A stretch of 19,239 nt of DNA from Actinomycetes bacterium (GTDB lineage Bacteria > Actinomycetota > Actinomycetes > Propionibacteriales > Propionibacteriaceae). The stretch lies in contig JAEVYS010000033.1 in assembly GCA_023392635.1 (NCBI GenBank), positions 1 through 19,239 on the forward strand. Direction: 5' to 3'. This document shows positions 15,281 to 19,239 of this stretch, in pieces; within the stretch, counting starts at the first letter, position 1; each line of letters starts with the position of its first letter. The translations under genes were made by a program, and so were the position numbers. The notes beneath the pieces are model-generated. The model ran no database searches. It saw nothing but the letters and a program-made list of their open reading frames with translations, and had not been told where the DNA came from.

Positions 15281-16129
15281 GTGACCGCAGTGCAGAAGCA
15301 GCGAAGGGGACGCCACGACGCGTCGCGCGTGGAACCGGCCCACGGGTTCAACGCGATCTTCCCCTTCATCATGAAGGGCCGGAACGACTCGATCGCGTAC
15401 TACCCGGTGACGATCGAGGCCGAGCGGCTCCTCGAGCACATCGAGGCGGTCAAGGGCACGCCCGACCAGATCACCCTGTTCGAGGCGGTGATGCTCGCCC
15501 TCGTGCGCATCCTGCGCGAGCGGCCGACCCTGAACCGCTACATCATCGGTCGCCGGCTCTACCAGCGCCATGACGTCGTGCTGTCGTTCATCGCCCGCCG
15601 CCAGTTCACCGAGGACAGTTCGGAGACCAACGTGCTGGTGACCGTGCGACCGCAGGACGACGCGGCGACGGTGCTCTCCAAGCTGCGCGGCGAGATCCGC
15701 ACGGCGAAGTCCGGGGAGCAGAAGGAGGACGAGGGCCTCATCGACGCGTTCCTCAAGCTGCCGCGCGGGCTCCTGCAGGTGGCGGTCAACGCCTTGAACG
15801 CGTGGGACTTCTACGTCGACACCCCCGGCTTCCTGCGTGGCATCGACCCGTTGCGCTGCAGCGCGTACGTCGCCAACCTCGGCAGCGTCGGCCTCGGGGC
15901 GGCCTACCACCACCTGTTCGAGTGGGGGACCTGCAGCCTGTTCGTCACCATCGGCAAGGTCCTGCCGACAGTGGTGGTGGGCGACGACGGCCAGCCGGCC
16001 GTGCGGCGGGTCATGGAGCTGCGGATCGCGCTGGACGAGCGCATCGCCGACGGCTACTACGACGCGCGCGCGCTGGAGTTGTTCGACACCTACCTCAACG
16101 ACCCGGCCGAACTGGGACGGCTGCCATGA
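15281..16129 (+). CDS. E2-like (CAT-fold) acyltransferase homologue without lipoyl domain or catalytic His
   Basis: The 282-residue protein resembles the catalytic domain of 2-oxoacid dehydrogenase E2: an early segment FNAIFPFIMKGRNDS, TLFEAVMLALVRIL, RPTLNRYIIGRRLYQR, then SAYVANLGSVGLGAAYHHL and LFVTIGKV. The E2/CAT catalytic motif HxxxDG is represented by LDERIADG, in which E253 replaces the catalytic His while D257-G258 remain. No lipoyl or subunit-binding domain is present. The chemistry is therefore uncertain; it could use CoA thioesters made by the next gene, whose ATG overlaps its stop (ATGA). The GTG at 15281 has no ribosome site; a second in-frame GTG at 15329 follows a GAAGGGGA about 20 nt upstream, so the start may be later. 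Confidence 0.75.
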   Translation: MTAVQKQRRGRHDASRVEPAHGFNAIFPFIMKGRNDSIAYYPVTIEAERLLEHIEAVKGTPDQITLFEAVMLALVRILRERPTLNRYIIGRRLYQRHDVVLSFIARRQFTEDSSETNVLVTVRPQDDAATVLSKLRGEIRTAKSGEQKEDEGLIDAFLKLPRGLLQVAVNALNAWDFYVDTPGFLRGIDPLRCSAYVANLGSVGLGAAYHHLFEWGTCSLFVTIGKVLPTVVVGDDGQPAVRRVMELRIALDERIADGYYDARALELFDTYLNDPAELGRLP

Positions 16130-17778
16130 CCAGCGCCACGATGTACGAGCTGGTGGCGGCCACGGCGCGACGCGTGCCGAAGGCCACCGCGCTGGTCTAC
16201 TTCGGCCGCCGGATCTCCTACGGCGCGCTGCTCACCGACGTCGACCGCTGCGCAGCGGCGTTCGCCCGGCAGGGCGTGGTGGCCGGCGACAGCGTCACCC
16301 TGTCGATGCCGAACGTGCCCAACGCCATCGTGATGTTCTACGCGCTGAACCGCATCGGTGCGCGGGCCGTGATGACGCACCCTCTTTCGTCGCCGACCGA
16401 ACTCCAGCACTACCTCACGCAGACCGGCAGCCGCTGGGCGGTCACGATGGACCTGTTCTACGGACGGTTCCGCGACATCATCGATGCCACTGCCGTCGAG
16501 CACCTCCTGATCACCAGGTTCTCCGACTACCTGAGCGGCCCCAAGAAGCTCGGGTTCTCGGTGACCAAGGGACGCAGGATCGCGCCGGTGCCGAGATCGG
16601 ACCCGCGCATCCTCGGCTGGGCGGACTTCCTCTCCGGCGTGCGTCCCGCCTCCTCCTACTCGCGACCGGTCGACCCGTCCGAGACCAGCGTGGTGCTGTT
16701 CAGCGGGGGGACGTCGGCGCTGCCGAAGGGCATCGAGCTGTCCTCGGCGGCCTTCAACGCGCTGGCGACGTCGATGCGCGAGATCACCGGGATCGCCGAG
16801 GGAAACAGCGTGCTCGCGATCCTGCCGGTGTTCCACGGGTTCGGCCTCGGGCTCTGCGTCCACACACCGCTCACCGTCGGGGCGTTCTCGATCCTCGTGC
16901 CCGAGTTCTCGACGAAGGTCTACATCGACAACCTGGTGAAGTACTCCCCGTCCTACATCGCCGGGGTGCCGACGCTGTTCCAGGCCCTGCTGTCCGAGCA
17001 GCGCTTCGGCAAGGTGCGGTTCGACGCGCTGCGGGGGGCGTACTCCGGCGGTGACTCGCTCAGCAGCGACCTCAAGGCCCGTTTCGACGCCGTCTTGATG
17101 GCGCAGGGCAGCCGCGTCGAGTTGATGGAGGGCTACGGGCTCACCGAGTGCGTCACCGCCTGCACCGTCTCACCCCCCGGCGCCTACCGTGCCGGGTCGA
17201 TCGGCATTCCGATTCCGGGCGTGGAGGTGACCGTCGTCGACAAGCAGGCGCACGTGGTGCCGCCCGGGACGGAGGGCGAGATCTGCGTCACCGGGCCGAC
17301 CCTGATGAACGGCTACCTCAACGATCCGGAGGCCACCGCGACCACGCTTCGCCGGCACGCCGACGGGCGGACGTGGTTGCACACCGGCGACATCGGGACG
17401 GCGGACGCCGACGGCTACCTGTACTTCAAGGGCAGGGAGAAGCGGATCATCAAGGTGTCCGGGGTCTCGGTGTACCCGGCCCAGGTGGAACAGGTCCTCG
17501 AGGACCACCGCCTGGTGGCACGGGCGTGCGTGGTGGGTACGCCCGACGAGTACCAGATGTCGGCGGTGAAGGCCTTCGTGGTGCCTGCGGCGGGGGCGCC
17601 GGACGAGGCCGCGCTGCGCGAGGAACTCCTCGCGCACTGTCGCAAGCACCTGATGAAGTGGGCCGTCCCCCGCAGCATCGAGTTCCGGGAGACCCTGCCC
17701 ACCACCCTGGTCGGCAAGGTGGCCTACACCCAGCTCGAGCAGGAGGTCGCCACCGCAGCCCCCGGGAACCCTTCATAA
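16126..17778 (+). CDS. AMP-dependent acyl-CoA synthetase/ligase
   Basis: The 550-residue ANL-superfamily enzyme is complete. It has the ATP-binding P-loop-like A3 motif SGGTSALPKG (193-202), HGFGLG (237-242), GYGLTE (336-341), LHTGDIGTADADGYLYFKGR (A7/A8 region, 418-437), IIKVSGVSVYP (441-451) and catalytic K531 in LVGKVAYTQLE. It would adenylate a carboxylic acid and transfer it to CoA or another thiol. The substrate looks fatty- or aryl-acid-like but cannot be named. Start ATG at 16126 overlaps the stop of the E2-like gene as ATGA, so the two are coupled and probably work on the same acyl group. A palindromic repeat pair begins at the base after the TAA stop. Confidence 0.9.
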   Translation: MTSATMYELVAATARRVPKATALVYFGRRISYGALLTDVDRCAAAFARQGVVAGDSVTLSMPNVPNAIVMFYALNRIGARAVMTHPLSSPTELQHYLTQTGSRWAVTMDLFYGRFRDIIDATAVEHLLITRFSDYLSGPKKLGFSVTKGRRIAPVPRSDPRILGWADFLSGVRPASSYSRPVDPSETSVVLFSGGTSALPKGIELSSAAFNALATSMREITGIAEGNSVLAILPVFHGFGLGLCVHTPLTVGAFSILVPEFSTKVYIDNLVKYSPSYIAGVPTLFQALLSEQRFGKVRFDALRGAYSGGDSLSSDLKARFDAVLMAQGSRVELMEGYGLTECVTACTVSPPGAYRAGSIGIPIPGVEVTVVDKQAHVVPPGTEGEICVTGPTLMNGYLNDPEATATTLRRHADGRTWLHTGDIGTADADGYLYFKGREKRIIKVSGVSVYPAQVEQVLEDHRLVARACVVGTPDEYQMSAVKAFVVPAAGAPDEAALREELLAHCRKHLMKWAVPRSIEFRETLPTTLVGKVAYTQLEQEVATAAPGNPS

Positions 17779-17862
17779 CCCGGACCGAATTGGGGACGGT
17801 TCCTAATTCGGTCCACCGCCGACGGTGGACCGAATTAGGAACCGTCCCCAACTCGGTCCGGG
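17779..17862. repeat. REPIN-like inverted pair of 33-bp palindromic repeats between convergent genes
   Basis: Two 33-bp units, 17782-17814 and 17827-17859, face each other. Each is itself nearly palindromic, with arms GGACCGAATT and AATTCGGTCC in the first unit. The second is the reverse complement of the first apart from one base. With flanking CCC/GGG and ACCG/CGGT they make 40-nt arms around the 4-nt centre CCGA. The structure starts right after the ligase TAA and ends 9 bp before the stop of the small minus-strand gene, so it can serve as a bidirectional terminator or RNA-end stabiliser. No poly-T tract follows, so a classical intrinsic terminator is not claimed. Confidence 0.93.
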
Positions 17863-17871
17863 GTGATCGGC

Positions 17872-18075
17872 TCAGGCGTCCAGGCTCATCGGGCCGTACA
17901 CGAGGCGGTCGCCCTCGTAGAGGGAGACGGCATGGATGCCGACCTCGGTCAGGTTCTCGTAGGACGCCGTGAGCCACGACTCGGCGTCCGCCTGCTCGTC
18001 GAATTCGACCAGCAGCCCGGTCGCCTCGGCCACGTCCTCGGGAGGCTCGGGCGTCGCAGCCCAGTAGTAGCCCAT
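17872..18075 (-). CDS. small acidic conserved protein
   Basis: It encodes 67 residues, starting MGYYWAATPEPPEDV and ending YEGDRLVYGPMSLDA, rich in Glu/Asp, with EQADAESWLTASYENL in the middle. I recall similar small proteins beside DUF3043 genes in other actinobacteria, but know of no assigned function. It has no signal or membrane segment. The ATG at 18075 lies two bases after the TAG of the upstream membrane-protein gene, so the two form an operon. A longer open frame extends upstream to 18690 but overlaps that gene in another frame and is not used. Confidence 0.75.
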   Translation of the reverse strand: MGYYWAATPEPPEDVAEATGLLVEFDEQADAESWLTASYENLTEVGIHAVSLYEGDRLVYGPMSLDA

Positions 18076-18077
18076 GC

Positions 18078-18656
18078 CTAGATCTCGTCGCCCGGCTTCA
18101 CGCGCGGGGCGGGCATCCGCAGCCGGCGCAGGTTGATGGCCCGGTTGACCATGTAGCCGAGCAGGCCCTTCAGCGGGACCTTCGGGATCCGCTCGGCGTG
18201 CAACACCTTGTACTTGCGCCACATCAGGAAGAGGTCGGCACCGATCAGCACGAACAGTGAGTACGTGAACCAGGTCACGATCATCGCCGCGTCGGTGCTG
18301 AGTGAGCTGATGACCAGCGAGATCGCCAGCGTGACCATGAGGATCGGCATCGACCACTGGGCGATGCTCTTGCGGGAATCGACGAAGTCCCGCATCAGCA
18401 GCTTGCCCGGCGTGGACTCCGCCTTCGCGAACTGCTCGTCGCGCAGGGCGTTCTTCGCTGCGCGCTCTCGGACCCGCATCTCCTTGGCCGACAACGTCGG
18501 GTTGAGTCGCTCCCTGCGGGCAGCCTCGGCCTCGCGGCGGGAGGGGGTGGGCGCCTCCTTGCGGACCGGCTTGGCCGCGCCCTCGGTGGTGGCCGGAGTC
18601 GGCTCCGGGTCGGCCGCGTCTGCAGCAGACCGCTCGTACGGGCGGAACAATCCCAC
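18078..18656 (-). CDS. DUF3043-like membrane protein
   Basis: The 192-residue protein starts MGLFRPYERS. A charged, Ala/Pro-rich N-terminal region follows, with TPSRREAEAARRERLNPTL (37-55), then RDFVDSRKS (89-97), two hydrophobic membrane segments (about 101-118 and 124-145) and a basic tail ending MPAPRVKPGDEI. This order of features matches the DUF3043 family of actinobacterial membrane proteins of unknown role. The start is GTG at 18656, since GLFRPYER is the family's usual N-terminus and CGAGGA lies 5 nt upstream; an ATG at 18692 would add 12 atypical residues. It is coupled to the small gene downstream. Confidence 0.85.
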   Translation of the reverse strand: MGLFRPYERSAADAADPEPTPATTEGAAKPVRKEAPTPSRREAEAARRERLNPTLSAKEMRVRERAAKNALRDEQFAKAESTPGKLLMRDFVDSRKSIAQWSMPILMVTLAISLVISSLSTDAAMIVTWFTYSLFVLIGADLFLMWRKYKVLHAERIPKVPLKGLLGYMVNRAINLRRLRMPAPRVKPGDEI

Positions 18657-18690
18657 TTCGATCCTCGCTTGGTGCGAATATGACTGCCAC

Positions 18691-18696
18691 ATCCTA
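18691..18696 (-). promoter_or_regulatory. candidate -10 hexamer for the DUF3043-like gene
   Basis: The minus strand reads TAGGAT, fitting TANNNT, about 35 nt upstream of the GTG start at 18656. Lying upstream of that start, it also argues against the longer start at 18692. No clear -35. Confidence 0.4.
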
Positions 18697-18733
18697 AGTC
18701 ACGAATGACCTGCTCAGTTGAGGGGAGGCGGAC

Positions 18734-19081
18734 GTGGTCGAACCCGGCCCACGGGTGGAGGCCGAGCTCGCGTACCAGCGCGCCCTCACCGCCCTCCACG
18801 AGGCCAGGGCTGAGCTGGCGGACGTGGCCGCTGCCCGCCGGCGCCTCGCCTTCGACCGCGCACGACTGGACGCCGCCGAGGCCCTCGACCGCGACCGGCT
18901 GTTGACAGCCCGCTTCACCGAGATCACCGGACGGGCCGAGCGGCTGCGCCAGGACGCTGCCGAGCTGCGTGAGCGGGTCCGACGGCTCAGCGAGGACGGC
19001 TCCCACGAACCCGCCGAGGTTCCCGACGACCTCCTCGGAGAAGGCTTTGAGCAGCCCCCTTACCTCGGGGACGGCCGGTGA
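18734..19081 (+). CDS. coiled-coil protein of unknown function
   Basis: The 115-residue protein is dominated by a heptad-like helix from about residue 5 to 85, rich in Ala, Arg, Glu and Leu (ELAYQRALTALHEARAELADV, RLRQDAAELRERVRRL), then an acidic tail. It has no signal or membrane segment. It is probably a cytoplasmic dimerizing protein. GTG at 18734 is preceded by GGGGAGG, a strong ribosome site. Its TGA overlaps the start of the next gene (GTGA), so it is likely coupled to it. I do not recognise a family. Confidence 0.7.
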   Translation: MVEPGPRVEAELAYQRALTALHEARAELADVAAARRRLAFDRARLDAAEALDRDRLLTARFTEITGRAERLRQDAAELRERVRRLSEDGSHEPAEVPDDLLGEGFEQPPYLGDGR

Positions 19082-19239
19082 GGCCGCTGCGCGCCGCTGT
19101 GGTCACCGGCCGCATCGCCGGATTGGACCCGGTGGCTTCCGGTGCCGCGATCGGCCGCGGTCTGGCCGCAGGCGGGGCGCAGGTCGCCGTGGTGCCGGTC
19201 GCCGCCGGCGGCCACGACCTCGCCGTCGCGGCCGGGTCG
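19078..19239 (+). CDS. glycerate kinase-like protein, N-terminus only
   Basis: The right window edge cuts this gene after 54 codons. The visible start AAVVTGRIAGLDPVASGAAIGRG and VVPVAAGGHDLAVAAG follow the outline of glycerate kinase family N-termini (GL-P-EAA-AI-RG, then PLADGGEGT). The standard DSFKGSL and ADGGEGT residues are replaced. Such genes, as I recall, occur near DUF3043 genes in actinobacteria. The assignment is tentative. GTG at 19078 overlaps the preceding stop. Confidence 0.45.
   Translation, partial: MRPLRAAVVTGRIAGLDPVASGAAIGRGLAAGGAQVAVVPVAAGGHDLAVAAGS

Overview
The window is a high-GC chromosome segment with short intergenic gaps, frequent GTG starts and TAGNNT-type -10 hexamers. 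The neighbourhood (E2 acyltransferase sucB, leucyl aminopeptidase pepA, gcvT, a DUF3043-type membrane protein) points to an actinobacterium. Propionibacteriales is my best guess, inferred from gene content and not from a phylogenetic marker.

Layout. 1-4309 carries housekeeping genes: the lipoyl-domain N-terminus of a 2-oxoacid dehydrogenase E2 (minus), a divergent ~110-aa conserved protein, and a coupled minus-strand pair of pepA and an FAD-dependent KstD/fumarate-reductase-type dehydrogenase. 4471-6735 (plus) holds an iron-type alcohol dehydrogenase homologue and gcvT. 6750-13441 (minus) is a five-gene histidine utilization operon, hutH-hutU-M20 amidohydrolase-hutF-hutI, in which every junction is a 4-nt ATGA/GTGA overlap. 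An IclR-family regulator (13521-14264) is divergent from hutH, with a perfect 7-4-7 inverted repeat between them as candidate operator. Then come an aldo/keto reductase with a leaderless-type promoter and a coupled pair of an E2-like acyltransferase homologue that lacks the catalytic His and an acyl-CoA ligase. The right end has a convergent two-gene unit (small acidic protein, DUF3043-like membrane protein) and a divergent pair (coiled-coil protein, truncated glycerate-kinase-like protein).

The hut genes together convert histidine to urocanate, imidazolone propionate, formiminoglutamate and formylglutamate. No classical HutG is present, so the M20 hydrolase encoded between hutU and hutF is the candidate for the last step.

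The most unusual feature is a family of 33-bp near-palindromic repeats with core GGAACCGTCCCC, present in five copies. Two form a long REPIN-like inverted pair (17779-17862) starting right after the ligase stop codon, between convergent genes. Three stand head to tail inside the M20 hydrolase gene (9440-9538), adding exactly 33 in-frame residues, and the two copies whose consensus would give an in-frame TAA read GAA there. This looks like a mobile palindrome that has entered a protein-coding gene. A second oddity is a HutF that lacks both the N- and C-terminal parts of the usual composite beta domain.
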